Below are positions 45,147 to 54,429 of a DNA stretch of 64,000 nucleotides, one piece after another. The position numbers were made by a program, and so were the translations under genes. Positions within the stretch are counted from its first letter, which is position 1. Every line of letters begins with the position of its first letter. This DNA comes from Herbaspirillum huttiense (GTDB lineage: Bacteria > Pseudomonadota > Gammaproteobacteria > Burkholderiales > Burkholderiaceae_D). Location of the stretch: contig NZ_CP037993.1 of NCBI RefSeq assembly GCF_004367745.1, positions 4,030,001-4,094,000 of the forward strand, written 5' to 3'. The notes under the pieces are model-generated. The model had not been told where the DNA came from, made no database searches, and was given only the letters and a program-made list of their open reading frames with translations.

Positions 45147-45830
45147 TCAGCCGATGGTGATGTTGATATCCGGCAAGCCGTCCACATGGCCTTGCAACTG
45201 GTCACCCTTGACCACCGCGCCCACGCCTTCGGGGGTCCCGGTATAGATCAGGTCGCCGGGGAACAGCTCCACCAGGCCGGACAGATAGGAAATGGTTTCG
45301 GCCACGTTCCAGATCAGGTCCGACAGGTCGCCCTGCTGGCGTACTTCGCCATTGACCTTGAGCCAGACGGCCCCCTTGTCGGGATGTCCGGACTGGGCCA
45401 CGGGCACGATGGGCGCGCAGGGGGCGGACTGGTCGAAGCCCTTGGCCATATCCCAGGGACGGCCCAGCTTCTTGGCCTGCGCCTGCAGGTCACGGCGGGT
45501 CATGTCAAGCCCGACGGCGTAGCCGTAGACCAGCTCCAACGCCTTTTCCACCGGGATATCGCGGCCACCGCCGGAAAGCGCTACCACCAGTTCGATCTCA
45601 TGATGATAGTCAGCGGTCGCGGCCGGGTACGGCACCACGGAATCGGTGGGTACCACCGCATCGGCCGGCTTCATGAAGAAGAACGGCGGCTCGCGGTCGG
45701 GATCATGGCCCATTTCGCGAGCGTGGGCGGCATAGTTGCGGCCCACGCAATAGATGCGGCGAACCGGAAACGGCGCACCGCCGACCACCGGGACGGTGGC
45801 CTGGGCGGGGGCGGGAATGGCGAAACTCAT
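45147..45830 (-). CDS. Fumarylacetoacetate hydrolase family protein
   Basis: A 227-residue cytosolic hydrolase. RIYCVGRNYAAHAREMGHDPDREPPFFFMKPADAVV, the metal ligands in YHHEIELVVAL (Glu-x-Glu) and VYGYAVGLDMTRRDLQAQAKKLGRPWDMAKGFDQSAP are typical. This short form resembles fumarylpyruvate hydrolase and YcgM-type acylpyruvases more than true fumarylacetoacetase. The start is the ATG of MSFAIPAP with GGAG nine bases upstream; 13 earlier codons are discarded. No pathway neighbours. Confidence 0.9.
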   Translation of the reverse strand: MSFAIPAPAQATVPVVGGAPFPVRRIYCVGRNYAAHAREMGHDPDREPPFFFMKPADAVVPTDSVVPYPAATADYHHEIELVVALSGGGRDIPVEKALELVYGYAVGLDMTRRDLQAQAKKLGRPWDMAKGFDQSAPCAPIVPVAQSGHPDKGAVWLKVNGEVRQQGDLSDLIWNVAETISYLSGLVELFPGDLIYTGTPEGVGAVVKGDQLQGHVDGLPDINITIG

Positions 45831-45909
45831 CGGGAAGACTCCGTGGTGGCGACGTGCATGCAACTGCATGCGGTGGATGAGGAACCGGTCAATGCCGGCT
45901 TGGCTTGCG

Positions 45910-45925
45910 CATCAGTTGTCTGATG
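45910..45925. promoter_or_regulatory. Palindrome between FAH-family and TPR genes
   Basis: CATCAG-TTGT-CTGATG, a perfect 6-bp dyad 80 bases before the FAH-family start. It could be an operator; the protein that would bind is unknown. Confidence 0.3.
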
Positions 45926-46092
45926 TCCGGCTAGTGTAAAAGAAAAGCCGCGACTCCGCTTGCAGCCCCCAGCGAGAGATATAGGTGAGATTTCAGGCTG
46001 TAATCCGCTGAATAAAACTGCGCGGATTTGGGACACTTGCAGGTCTACTGGCTGGTATTGCGCCGGCCCCTTTCTCTGTCCAGAACAAGATC

Positions 46093-47904
46093 ATGCACCA
46101 GCAAGCAAACGCCTCCCTCATCCTGCTGCAAAAAGCCCTGGCCCTGCATCAAAAGGGCGATCTGGCCCCCGCCGAAGAGCTCTACAAGAAGGTCCTGGTC
46201 AAGCTTCCTGATCATTTCGAGGCCAATTACCTCTACGGCATGCTCAAGCTCCATCAGGAGGACTGGGAGGCGGCCGAAGCCCAGCTGGCGCATGCCATCG
46301 AACTCAATCCCGATCACCGCGACACCTATTTCGACCACGCCGGTGCGCTGGTGCACCTGGGCCGCGATGCAGAAGCCATACAGCGCTATGACGAGATCCT
46401 GGCGCAGACGCCGGACTTTGCTGACGCACTGCTGGCACGTGGAGCTGCCCTGCGCCGCCTCAAACGCAACCGCGAAGCCCTGGCCGACATCGAACGCGCA
46501 GCCGCATTGACGCCGGACAACGCCGATGCCTGGTTCCAGCTGGGCAACCTCCAGCACGAGTTCTACGGCTATCGCGATGCACGCGCCAGCTATGAGCGCG
46601 CCGTCGCCCTGCGCCCCGATTTCATTGAAGCCTGGTTCAACCTGGGCAATACCTGCAAGGACAGCTACCAGTTCGACGAGGCCCTGCGCGCCTACGACCA
46701 CGCGCTGGAGGTGCAGCCGGACTTCTTCGAGGCCCAGTCCAACCGCGGCTTCGTGCTGTTCAAGATGCAGCGCCCGATGGAAGCGCTGGAAGCCTACGAC
46801 CGCGCCATGGCGCTGGACGACAGCTCGCCGGACCTGTGGTTCAACCGCGGCTCGACGCTGGAACAGCTGTATCGCTTCAGCGAAGCCACCGAGTGCTACC
46901 GCCGCGCCCGCGAGCTCAAGCCCGATGCCAGCTCCGCCGCCTGGAACGATGCCCTGCTGAAACTGCGCCAGGGCGACTTCGCCAATGGCTGGCCCGCCTA
47001 CGAGTCGCGCTGGGCGACCGAACAGATGCGCACGCAGGTCCGCCAATTCCTGCAGCCGCTCTGGCTGGGGCAGCAATCCCTGCAGGACAAGACCATCCTG
47101 ATCCACGCCGAACAAGGCTTTGGCGACACCCTGCAATTCGTGCGCTACCTGCCCCAGGTGGCCGCTCTCGGCGCACGCGTGATCCTGGAAGTGCCACCGG
47201 CGCTGGTCCGCCTGCTGGCCAAAGTGCCGGGCGCAGCCCAGGTCATCAGCAGCGACCAGTTCATGCGCCCCGGTTTCGACTATCACTGCCCGCTGATGAG
47301 TCTGCCGCTGGCCTGCAAGTCCTTCAGCGAAGCCGACATTCCGCGCGCCCCCTATCTGCTGCCCGACGCCGACGCCTGGGCGGCCTGGCTGCAGCGCCTG
47401 CCGCGCAACCGCTCCCTGCGGGTCGGCCTGGTCTGGGCCGGCAGCTCGGCCCAGACGCATCCGGATGCGGTACGCATCGACGGCGAGCGCTCCCTGCCCT
47501 TCGAGGCGCTGGCTCCCGTGGTGGAACTGGCGCAGGAGCACGCACAACTGGAATTCTATTCCGTCCAGGTTGGCGAGACCGCGGTGGCCCAGCTGCGCAA
47601 CCATCCGCTGGCCAGCCATGTGCGTGATTGTTCTGCGGAATTGCAGGACTTTGCCGACACCTCCGGGCTGATCGCCAATCTCGACCTGCTCATCAGCGTC
47701 GATACCTCGGCCTGCCATCTGGCCGGTGCCCTGGGCAAGCCGGTGTGGCTGCTCAATCGTGCCAACACCTGCTGGCGCTGGCAGCTGGAACGCAGCGATA
47801 CGCCTTGGTATCCGGGCATGCACCTGTTCCGCCAGAAGCAGACCGGCGACTGGAGCGAGGTCGTCGCCGAGGTGCGCAACGCGCTGCTACAACAGTTGGC
47901 CTGA
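46093..47904 (+). CDS. TPR-repeat protein fused to a GT9-like glycosyltransferase domain
   Basis: A 603-residue protein. Residues 1 to about 300 form seven to eight tetratricopeptide repeats (for example [32 protein letters not shown]). A C-terminal glycosyltransferase-like domain begins near 325, with [22 protein letters not shown] and [29 protein letters not shown], the heptosyltransferase-type nucleotide-sugar loop. Such TPR-GT proteins are found near flagellin or surface-protein glycosylation genes, but none are adjacent here. The acceptor is unknown; protein O-glycosylation is a reasonable guess. It lies upstream of glk, separated by 181 bases. Confidence 0.85.
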   Translation: MHQQANASLILLQKALALHQKGDLAPAEELYKKVLVKLPDHFEANYLYGMLKLHQEDWEAAEAQLAHAIELNPDHRDTYFDHAGALVHLGRDAEAIQRYDEILAQTPDFADALLARGAALRRLKRNREALADIERAAALTPDNADAWFQLGNLQHEFYGYRDARASYERAVALRPDFIEAWFNLGNTCKDSYQFDEALRAYDHALEVQPDFFEAQSNRGFVLFKMQRPMEALEAYDRAMALDDSSPDLWFNRGSTLEQLYRFSEATECYRRARELKPDASSAAWNDALLKLRQGDFANGWPAYESRWATEQMRTQVRQFLQPLWLGQQSLQDKTILIHAEQGFGDTLQFVRYLPQVAALGARVILEVPPALVRLLAKVPGAAQVISSDQFMRPGFDYHCPLMSLPLACKSFSEADIPRAPYLLPDADAWAAWLQRLPRNRSLRVGLVWAGSSAQTHPDAVRIDGERSLPFEALAPVVELAQEHAQLEFYSVQVGETAVAQLRNHPLASHVRDCSAELQDFADTSGLIANLDLLISVDTSACHLAGALGKPVWLLNRANTCWRWQLERSDTPWYPGMHLFRQKQTGDWSEVVAEVRNALLQQLA

Positions 47905-47926
47905 TGCTGTTACCATGCGCGCCGAT

Positions 47927-47947
47927 GCGGATGAGCAGCTCATCCGC
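47927..47947. repeat. Perfect inverted repeat between TPR-GT and glk
   Basis: GCGGATGAG-CAG-CTCATCCGC: nine perfect pairs, 23 bases after the TPR-GT stop. No T-run. Confidence 0.6.
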
Positions 47948-48085
47948 CGGAACCTGGCGCGCCGCTTCGCCTCATACCCTGTAACGCATCCGCACCAGGA
48001 TCCGCCCGAACTCGATTGCAATTCGACAGGCGGCACGGCCACGCGCCCTGCCGCCTGTTGGTATGAAGAAAACAAGGACAAGACG

Positions 48086-49090
48086 ATGCACGCCCCCACT
48101 CCCTCTTCGAGCAAGCCGCCCCACGCCGGCGGTCCGCGCCTGCTGGCCGACATCGGCGGCACCAATGCCCGTTTCGCGCTGGAAACTTCACCTGGCCATA
48201 TAGAGCAAGTGCAGGTCCTGCGCGGTGCTGACTATCCGCAATTCACCGATGCCGTGCAGGCCTACCTCAAGCTGGCTGGCCAACCCGCCGTGAAACACGC
48301 GGTGGTGGCCATCGCCAATCCGGTGCAAGGCGACCAGATCAAGATGACCAACCACGACTGGGCCTTCTCCATTGAAGCGGCACGCCAGTTGCTGGGCTTT
48401 GACCTGCTGCTGGTGGTCAATGACTTCACGGCGCTGTCGATGGCCGTGCCGCAATTGCGCGCCGATGAATTGCAGCAGATCGGTGGCGGCACACCCAAGG
48501 CGGGCCAGCCGGTCGGCCTGGTCGGTGCCGGCACGGGATTGGGCGTGGGCGGGCTGGTGCGCGGCGATGGCCACTGGCTGCCGCTGGCCAGCGAAGGTGG
48601 CCACGTTGCCTTCGCTCCGGCCAATGCGCGTGAAGCGGCCGTGCTGGCCTACGCCTGGCAATTCCATGAACATGTCTCGGCTGAACGCCTGGTCTCGGGG
48701 CCCGGCCTCGAATTCATCCATCGCGCCCTGCTGGCCATCGATGGCCATCCCGCCGCCGATCTGAAGGCCGCCGAGATCGTGGACGGCGCACTCAAACAAG
48801 GCGATGCAGTGTGCATGGAAACGCTGGACCTGTTCTGCAGCATGCTCGGTACCGTCGCGGCCGACCTGGCGCTGACGCTGGGTGCGCTTGGCGGCATCTA
48901 TATTGGGGGCGGGGTGGTACCGCACCTGGGCGAGTACTTCGCCCGCTCGCCCTTCCGCGCACGCTTCGAGAACAAGGGCCGCATGTCGGTGCTGACCAAG
49001 GCCATTCCGACCTATGTGATCACGGCGGAATATCCGGCCTTCACGGGTGTGTCGGCGATCCTGGCTGACCGGCTGGATCCGCACGAGTAA
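48086..49090 (+). CDS. glk: Glucokinase
   Basis: A 334-residue cytosolic kinase that phosphorylates glucose with [19 protein letters not shown] is the ATP phosphate loop. [16 protein letters not shown] contains the catalytic Asp, [14 protein letters not shown] follows, and [12 protein letters not shown] is the glucose-binding motif of proteobacterial Glk. The ATG has AAGGA eight bases upstream; 120 upstream in-frame codons are not part of the family. A terminator follows. Confidence 0.95.
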   Translation: MHAPTPSSSKPPHAGGPRLLADIGGTNARFALETSPGHIEQVQVLRGADYPQFTDAVQAYLKLAGQPAVKHAVVAIANPVQGDQIKMTNHDWAFSIEAARQLLGFDLLLVVNDFTALSMAVPQLRADELQQIGGGTPKAGQPVGLVGAGTGLGVGGLVRGDGHWLPLASEGGHVAFAPANAREAAVLAYAWQFHEHVSAERLVSGPGLEFIHRALLAIDGHPAADLKAAEIVDGALKQGDAVCMETLDLFCSMLGTVAADLALTLGALGGIYIGGGVVPHLGEYFARSPFRARFENKGRMSVLTKAIPTYVITAEYPAFTGVSAILADRLDPHE

Positions 49091-49120
49091 TTGAAGGCAA
49101 GCCTGGGAGGTTTTGCAGGA

Positions 49121-49153
49121 GGCTGATGCGGCACGTTCGCGTCAGCCTTTTTT
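49121..49153 (+). terminator. Rho-independent terminator of glk
   Basis: GGCTGATGCG (49121-49130) pairs with CGCGTCAGCC (49138-49147), one T-G pair, followed by TTTTTT. Confidence 0.9.
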
Positions 49154-49258
49154 CATGGCATCGCGCAATGACGACACTACAGGGACGACAACGAAAGAGG
49201 CAAAGCGAGAGGGAGGACCTGCAGGAACAACAGAAGAAGAAACAGAAGAGAGATAAGA

Positions 49259-49354
49259 GGCGAGCCTTGTCTGCGGCACTTGCGGGAAATGGCTGTGGCT
49301 GCTTCGTTCCCGACCTGACCAGGTTGACCATGCCACAATGCGCAGGGGCCCGCC
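49259..49354 (-). ncRNA. ffs: Signal recognition particle RNA, bacterial small (4.5S) type
   Basis: On the minus strand this carries the SRP core GGTCAGGTCGGGAACGAAGC then AGCC, nearly identical to the E. coli 4.5S apical domain that binds Ffh. The ends GGCGGGCC (5') and GGCTCGCC (3') pair over eight positions with one G-U, closing the long rod. The second half has the matching strand GCAAGTGCCGCAGACAAG. Length about 96 nt. A TACAAT box ends seven bases before the 5' end. It acts with Ffh to deliver membrane proteins co-translationally. Exact ends may differ by a few bases. Confidence 0.93.
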
Positions 49355-49361
49355 GGGGTGC

Positions 49362-49367
49362 ATTGTA
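49362..49367 (-). promoter_or_regulatory. -10 box of the SRP RNA gene
   Basis: TACAAT on the minus strand with a seven-base gap to the predicted RNA 5' end at 49354. The -35 is not clear. Confidence 0.6.
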
Positions 49368-49420
49368 TCCCAGATCACACACTGGCCGCCAGAGAAATCA
49401 TTGCAGTGCATCAGAAAGTG

Positions 49421-49461
49421 AAAAGCCGCGCAAATTGATTAAACAATTTACGCGGCTTTTT
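49421..49461. terminator. Terminator of ubiD, also readable on +
   Basis: GCCGCG-C-AAATTG and CAATTT-A-CGCGGC form a 12-bp stem with one mismatch, flanked by AAAA on the left and TTTTT on the right, so both strands give a T-run. It separates ubiD from the SRP RNA gene. Confidence 0.85.
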
Positions 49462-49517
49462 GCCTGAAGCTTCACTTCTGCGATGGCCGCATCCAACGGC
49501 GTGTGCGCCCTACCCGC

Positions 49518-51002
49518 TCAGATACCCAGGTCCTGCCAGATGGCATCGACACGTTTCTTCACATCGTCACTCATCACGATGGGCGTGCCCCATTCCCGGC
49601 TGGTTTCACCCGGCCACTTGTTGGTGGCATCGATGCCCATCTTGCTGCCCAGGCCGCTGATGGGCGAGGCGAAGTCCAGGTAATCGATGGGGGTGTTGTC
49701 CACCATGACGGTATCGCGCACCGGGTCCACGCGGGTGGTGATGGCCCAGATCACTTCCTTCCAGTCGCGGATATCGACATCCTCATCGACCACCACGATG
49801 AACTTGGTGTACATGAACTGGCGCAGGAAACTCCAGACCCCGAACATCACGCGCTTGGCGTGGCCGGCGTAAGATTTCTTCATCTGCACCACGGCCATGC
49901 GATAGCTGCATCCCTCCGGCGGTAAGTAGAAATCGGTGATTTCGGCGAACTGCTTCTGCAGCAGCGGGACGAAAACTTCATTCAACGCCACACCCAGCAC
50001 GGCCGGCTCATCGGGCGGTTTGCCGGTATAGGTGGAGTGATAGATGGCATCGCGCCGCATGGTGATGCGGTCGATGGTGAAGACCGGGAACCAGTCCTGC
50101 TCATTGTAGTAACCGGTGTGATCGCCATACGGACCTTCAAGCGCATGCTCGAATCCCGACGCGTGTTTTTCATCCGGATAGATATGCCCTTCCAGCACGA
50201 TCTCGGCCGAGGCCGGCACGCGCAAATCGCTGCCCATGGCCTTGACCAGCTCGGTGCGGCTGCCGCGCAGCAGGCCGGCGAACTGGTATTCGGAGAGGCT
50301 GTCCGGCACCGGCGTGACTGCACCTAATATAGTGGCGGGATCGGCCCCCAAGGCCACGGCGATCGGATAGGGCTTGCCGGGGTTGGCAATGCAGTGCTCA
50401 CGGAAGTCCAGCGCACCGCCGCGATGGGCCAGCCAGCGCATGATGACCTTGTTCGGCCCCAACACCTGCTGGCGATAGATGCCCAGGTTCTGGCGCTTCT
50501 TGTTCGGGCCCTTGGTGATGACCAGGCCCCAGGTGATGAGCGGTGCGACGTCGCCCGGCCAGCAGTGCTGGATCGGCAAGCGCGACAAATCCACATCGCT
50601 GCCTTCCCACACCACATCCTGGCAAGGAGCGGAGCCGCGCTCCTTGGGGGCCATGTCCCACAGCGACTTCACCAGCCCGCCCAGATCCAGCACATCCTTG
50701 ATGCCCTTGGGCGGCTCAGGCTCCTTCAGGCGCGCCAGCAGATGGCCGATACGGCGCAGTTCGCTGATGCTGTCGGCCCCCATTCCCAGGGCGACACGAT
50801 GCGGTGTACCGAAAAGATTCGCTAACACCGGGATATTTTTCTTGTCGACCTGCTCAAAAAGGAGCGCCGGACCTTCCGCACGGAGGGTGCGGTCGGCGAT
50901 TTCGGTCATCTCCAGATGTGACGACACCGGGTGCGAGACACGCTTGAGCTCACCTTTTTGTTGCAACTGAGAAATAAAATCGCGTAAATCAGTGTATTTC
51001 AT
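49518..51002 (-). CDS. ubiD: UbiD family 4-hydroxy-3-polyprenylbenzoate decarboxylase
   Basis: A 494-residue prenyl-FMN enzyme that decarboxylates the ubiquinone head-group precursor. [22 protein letters not shown] and [20 protein letters not shown] match E. coli Ubi[20 protein letters not shown] and the acidic triad region (Arg in SYRMAVV, Glu in [16 protein letters not shown]) are intact. I start at the ATG of MKYTD. The frame could open four codons earlier at TTG. The ribosome site is weak. ubiX is not adjacent. Confidence 0.95.
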   Translation of the reverse strand: MKYTDLRDFISQLQQKGELKRVSHPVSSHLEMTEIADRTLRAEGPALLFEQVDKKNIPVLANLFGTPHRVALGMGADSISELRRIGHLLARLKEPEPPKGIKDVLDLGGLVKSLWDMAPKERGSAPCQDVVWEGSDVDLSRLPIQHCWPGDVAPLITWGLVITKGPNKKRQNLGIYRQQVLGPNKVIMRWLAHRGGALDFREHCIANPGKPYPIAVALGADPATILGAVTPVPDSLSEYQFAGLLRGSRTELVKAMGSDLRVPASAEIVLEGHIYPDEKHASGFEHALEGPYGDHTGYYNEQDWFPVFTIDRITMRRDAIYHSTYTGKPPDEPAVLGVALNEVFVPLLQKQFAEITDFYLPPEGCSYRMAVVQMKKSYAGHAKRVMFGVWSFLRQFMYTKFIVVVDEDVDIRDWKEVIWAITTRVDPVRDTVMVDNTPIDYLDFASPISGLGSKMGIDATNKWPGETSREWGTPIVMSDDVKKRVDAIWQDLGI

Positions 51003-51135
51003 ACTTTTTAACAAATTTCTTTTTGCATCACAGCCGGCTCAAGTAACCCCGGCAAACGCTTGATTCTATTGATTTTTGAAGGAAGGCCACGCGCAATATG
51101 ATACACAAAAGTTATAAAGAACTATTTTCATAGTA

Positions 51136-51164
51136 TTGACTCGATATAAAGTGGCTTCTACAAT
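51136..51164 (+). promoter_or_regulatory. Sigma-70 promoter of the lytic transglycosylase unit
   Basis: TTGACT (51136-51141), a 17-base spacer, and TACAAT (51159-51164): one of the best promoter matches in the window. Start of transcription should be near 51171. Confidence 0.8.
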
Positions 51165-51170
51165 GCGCCC

Positions 51171-51465
51171 ACTCTAAACCGAAGAGGTGAGCCGTGGGCT
51201 CGTAGAGGCTTGATCGAAAACAGTCGAGCCAAGCAAGGTATCCAGGGATCCGGGGTCCCAGCAACTCAAGAAGTGTGTCCAGGGCGTCAGCCCTACCCCC
51301 CGAAACATGCCATCCGACGGCAGGGCCAGCAGGCCTCGCGGATGGCCTTGCCGTAACGCCTTGCGACGGTAACGTAATAGATTGCAGCGACGACAGTTCA
51401 GCCGTTTGGTCTTCACTTCTTGGCCAGGCGCGCCCTGTTTTTGCCGCAATAACGCAGGAGGTTCA
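51171..51465 (+). promoter_or_regulatory. Structured 5' leader of unknown type, possible RNA switch
   Basis: About 295 nt of untranslated RNA. Visible hairpins are GAGCC/GGCTC (51189-51201), GGCTTGA/TCGAGCC (51207-51230) and AGGGC/GCCCT (51281-51294). There is also a perfect 8-bp stem GCCATCCG/CGGATGGC (51309-51316, 51339-51346) that competes with GGCAGGGCCA/TGGCCTTGCC (51319-51328, 51343-51352). Two mutually exclusive stems near the gene are what a switch would need. I could not match it to any riboswitch class I know. Confidence 0.5.
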
Positions 51466-52464
51466 ATGTCCAACCAAGCTTCCGAGGCGCCTTTAGCGGG
51501 CACCTCGCAGATGGTTCGCCGCGTGGATTTCCGGAATCTCTCCGGGAACCCGCGCATTGCTCAATTTTTCGGCATCGCCCATCGTCTGCTGACGATACTC
51601 GGCATCGCCGCGCTGTTCGTACTGGGCCTGATGTTCTTCAACCCCGACCTGGCCGACAAGCTGATCAGCATGTCGCCCTTCTCGGATGCTGCTGAAGAGG
51701 TCGCGGAAGCCGAAGCTCCCGCCGCTCCGGCCCTGGCTGACCTGATGGCACCCACTGCACCGGTGGCTACCGTGAGCGCCCTGGCGGGCGCAGCGGCTGC
51801 CAGCTCGGTGCAACAGGCTACGGCAACCGCACCCACCCAGGCCCTGTCGCCTGAGGAACGCCAGTTGATCGGCAATCCGCGCCAGCAGAAGCTGGTGACC
51901 AACTGGCTGGCCAAGCGCTATCGCGTAGCCAGCGATGCGGCTGACATGCTGGTGTCGGCGGCTTACCTGACGGCGCGCGACATCAAGCTCGATCCGCTGC
52001 TGATCCTGTCGGTGATCGCCATCGAATCGCGCTTCAATCCCTTCGCCGAAAGCCCGATGGGTGCGCAGGGCCTGATGCAGGTGATGTCCAAGGTGCACCA
52101 CGACAAATTCCAGGAACTGGGCGGCATCAAGGCGGCCCTCAATCCGGTGGCCAACATCCGTGTCGGTTCGCAGATCCTGAAGGAATATGTCACCCGTGGC
52201 GGTTCGGTGGAAGCCGGCCTGAAGAGCTACGTGGGTGCTGCCGACATGGCCAATGATGGTGGTTACGGGATCAAGGTGCTGTCCGAGTACCAGAACCTGA
52301 AGCAAGTGGCGATGGGCAAGAACGTCTCCATCTACACCACGGCCACCGTCAAGCTGCCGCCGGCCTCGGGTGTGTCGGCCAGCGCCGATCAGCCGAAGCC
52401 AACGGCCAACAACGTAGCCTCGGCGGCCAAGCCCAAGACGGAAGAACAACTCGCTGCCCTGTAA
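51466..52464 (+). CDS. Membrane-anchored lytic transglycosylase (SLT domain)
   Basis: A 332-residue protein. A cytoplasmic N-terminus (1-35) is followed by one TM helix at about 38-58 (LLTILGIAALFVLGLMFF) and an Ala/Pro-rich linker. The SLT fold begins near 140. The catalytic glutamate is in SVIAIESRFNPFAESPMGAQ, followed by GLMQVM, the hallmark of soluble lytic transglycosylases, and the second lobe has NPVANIRVGSQILKEYV. It would cleave peptidoglycan with formation of 1,6-anhydro-MurNAc. A strong AGGAGG ribosome site fixes the start. Confidence 0.92.
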   Translation: MSNQASEAPLAGTSQMVRRVDFRNLSGNPRIAQFFGIAHRLLTILGIAALFVLGLMFFNPDLADKLISMSPFSDAAEEVAEAEAPAAPALADLMAPTAPVATVSALAGAAAASSVQQATATAPTQALSPEERQLIGNPRQQKLVTNWLAKRYRVASDAADMLVSAAYLTARDIKLDPLLILSVIAIESRFNPFAESPMGAQGLMQVMSKVHHDKFQELGGIKAALNPVANIRVGSQILKEYVTRGGSVEAGLKSYVGAADMANDGGYGIKVLSEYQNLKQVAMGKNVSIYTTATVKLPPASGVSASADQPKPTANNVASAAKPKTEEQLAAL

Positions 52465-52523
52465 TATTGTTTGTGCAGTTTGGCGTGTTGCGATGTGAAT
52501 ATTACCGGTATTCAGAACGCATG

Positions 52524-52554
52524 AAAAAAGGAGCCCTCGGGCTCCTTTTTTTTT
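52524..52554. terminator. Bidirectional terminator between transglycosylase and aminotransferase genes
   Basis: AAAAAAGGAGCC, a CTCG loop, and GGCTCC followed by eight or more T. The A-run on the left serves the convergent minus gene. Confidence 0.95.
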
Positions 52555-52574
52555 GCGTCTTCTCGTTCCGTGCT

Positions 52575-53756
52575 TCAGGCCGCCTTGCGACGTCCGTCGA
52601 AGAACACACGCAGACGCGCTACGGCTTCCTGCAGCTTTTCCATCGAGGTCGCATAGGACAGGCGGATGTAGCGGCGCGCCGTGAAGGGCCCGAAATCCAG
52701 CCCCGGCACCAGCACCACACCGGCCTCGTTGAGCATGTCCAGGCTGAGCTGGTCGGCATCGTCGGACAGCGCGCTGCAATCAGCATAAACATAGAAGGCA
52801 CCGTCGGGAACGACCGGTACCGTGAAGCCCAGGCTTTCCAGCGCCGGCACGATGTAGTCGCGACGGCGCTTGAACTCGGCCTTGCGTTCTTCGTAGATGG
52901 CCAGGGTCTCGGGTGTAAAGCAGGCCACGGCGGCATGCTGGGCAATCGAGGATGCACAGATCAGCAGGTTCTGCGCCAGCTTCTCGACCTGCGGCACCAG
53001 GGCCGGCGGCAGCACCAGCCAACCCAGGCGCCAGCCGGTCATGTTGAAATACTTGGAGAAGCTGTTGATGACCACCACGTCCTCGCCCAGCGACAGCGCC
53101 GAGAACGGCGCACCTTCATAGGACAAGCCCTGGTAGATCTCATCGACGATGGTAAAGCCGCCGCGCTGGCGTACTTCGCCCAGGATTGCGCGCAACTCAT
53201 CAGGTTCGATGGACGTGCCGGTGGGATTGGAAGGCGAAGCCAGCAGCACGCCGCGCGTCTTGTCACCCCAGTGCTCGCGCACCATCTGCGCCGACAGCTG
53301 GAAGCGATGTTCCGGCCCGCTGGCGATGAGCTTGGCGCGTCCCTCGAAGGCCGCCACGAAATGGCGGTTGCAGGGATAGCTGGGGTCGGGCATCAGGACT
53401 TCGCTGTCGCGCTCCACCAGCGCGGCACAGGCCAGCAACAGCGCGGCCGAGGCCCCGGCGGTGATGACGATGCGTTCCGGCGCGATCTCCAGGCCGTAGA
53501 CGCTGCGATAGTGCTGCGAGATGGCCGTACGCAGGGCCGGCAGGCCGGTGGCCGAGGTGTACTGCATCTTGCCTTCGGCCATGGCGCGGGTAGCGGCCTC
53601 GACCACGGCGGGCGGCGCGGTGAAATCGGGCTCGCCGATGCCCATGTGGATCAGGTCACGTCCCTGCTGGGCCAGGATATCGGCCTTCTTGGACAATTCC
53701 ATCACATGGAAGGGAGCGATGTGCTGCAAACGTGAAGCAAGCTGGTTCAGGTTCAT
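52575..53756 (-). CDS. Class I/II pyridoxal-phosphate aminotransferase
   Basis: A 393-residue cytosolic fold-type I aminotransferase. The PLP lysine is in INSFSKYFNMTGWRLGW. The cofactor-binding SPSNPTGT and DEIYQGLSYEG (Asp and Tyr) are conserved, and the C-terminal Arg region is RYIRLSYATS. It resembles the aspartate/alanine-type branch used for alanine or branched-chain substrates; the exact substrate cannot be read from sequence. It lies downstream of nusB but is separated from it by a terminator. Confidence 0.9.
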   Translation of the reverse strand: MNLNQLASRLQHIAPFHVMELSKKADILAQQGRDLIHMGIGEPDFTAPPAVVEAATRAMAEGKMQYTSATGLPALRTAISQHYRSVYGLEIAPERIVITAGASAALLLACAALVERDSEVLMPDPSYPCNRHFVAAFEGRAKLIASGPEHRFQLSAQMVREHWGDKTRGVLLASPSNPTGTSIEPDELRAILGEVRQRGGFTIVDEIYQGLSYEGAPFSALSLGEDVVVINSFSKYFNMTGWRLGWLVLPPALVPQVEKLAQNLLICASSIAQHAAVACFTPETLAIYEERKAEFKRRRDYIVPALESLGFTVPVVPDGAFYVYADCSALSDDADQLSLDMLNEAGVVLVPGLDFGPFTARRYIRLSYATSMEKLQEAVARLRVFFDGRRKAA

Positions 53757-53780
53757 GCGCTAATTCCAGACAACATGGGC

Positions 53781-53819
53781 AAAAAAAGAGAAGACGGCGA
53801 CCGCCTCTGCGGTGCCGTC
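53781..53819 (-). terminator. Rho-independent terminator of nusB
   Basis: GACGGC-(bulge)-ACCGC and GCGGT-GCCGTC around CTCT. On the minus strand the stem is followed by TTCTCTTTTTTT. Confidence 0.85.
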
Positions 53820-53852
53820 CAAAAAACGAGCAAAGCGCCGGCACGGAGCCGG

Positions 53853-54323
53853 TCAGCGGCGACCGGCCGCTTCCACTTCGGTGGCGCGAGCCTGGGCCGC
53901 GAAACGGTCCAGCACGCCGTTGACGTACTTGTGGCCATCGATGCCGCCGAAGGACTTGGTCAGTTCAACGGCTTCGTTGATGACCACCTTGTAGGGGATC
54001 TCGATGTGGTTCTGCAGCTCGTAAGCACCGATCAGCAGCGCGGCGTGTTCCACCGGCGACAGCTCCTTGATGGGACGGTCGATCAGTGGCTCCAGCGCCG
54101 CACGCAGCTTTTCGGCGTCACGGATGGCGCCGGTGAGCAGGGTATCGAAGTGTTCAGCGTCGGCCTTGTCGAAACCGTGGGCTTCGCGGATGTGGGCTTC
54201 GATGGCACCCGCGTCCTCGTGGTTGAGCAGCCACTGGTACAAGCCCTGCAACGCAAACTCGCGCGCGCGGTGGCGCGGGGTGCGGTTCTTGTTCGAATTG
54301 GCGTGTGGAGTTTTGTTCGACAT
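53853..54323 (-). CDS. nusB: Transcription antitermination factor NusB
   Basis: A 156-residue all-helical protein that joins NusE at boxA for rRNA antitermination. [17 protein letters not shown] is the conserved first helix, and IELPYKVV-type sequence [21 protein letters not shown] and [11 protein letters not shown] complete the signature. The N-terminal extension ([15 protein letters not shown]) is basic and probably disordered. The ATG is chosen by family length; 32 upstream codons are discarded. It follows ribH by about 106 bases in the same direction. Confidence 0.97.
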   Translation of the reverse strand: MSNKTPHANSNKNRTPRHRAREFALQGLYQWLLNHEDAGAIEAHIREAHGFDKADAEHFDTLLTGAIRDAEKLRAALEPLIDRPIKELSPVEHAALLIGAYELQNHIEIPYKVVINEAVELTKSFGGIDGHKYVNGVLDRFAAQARATEVEAAGRR

Positions 54324-54429
54324 GATGAATGCGGCCTGAGCCTTGGATAACTGAAACAAATGAATGCGAGTGCCGGCGCGGGCCGGCGGGGGGCGGCAGC
54401 GGGATGTGCATCCCGCCACTGCCCGTGAA

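Larger units (their letters stand above)
51003..51465. other. Divergent promoter region and long leader upstream of the lytic transglycosylase
   Basis: 463 bases. The left part, close to ubiD, is A/T-rich and should hold its promoter. From about 51171 the + strand transcript has a GC-rich, strongly folding leader with no plausible gene, described separately. Confidence 0.6.

Noticed and set aside
49126..49467. A 113-codon frame on + across the SRP RNA
   Set aside because: It overlaps the glk terminator and the SRP RNA gene, and its protein is a Lys/Gln/Arg run caused by the purine-rich flank.
51171..51465. Match of the transglycosylase leader to the c-di-AMP (ydaO) riboswitch
   Set aside because: Some short strings look alike, but the conserved CAGCTAAC and CCGAATCC blocks are missing.
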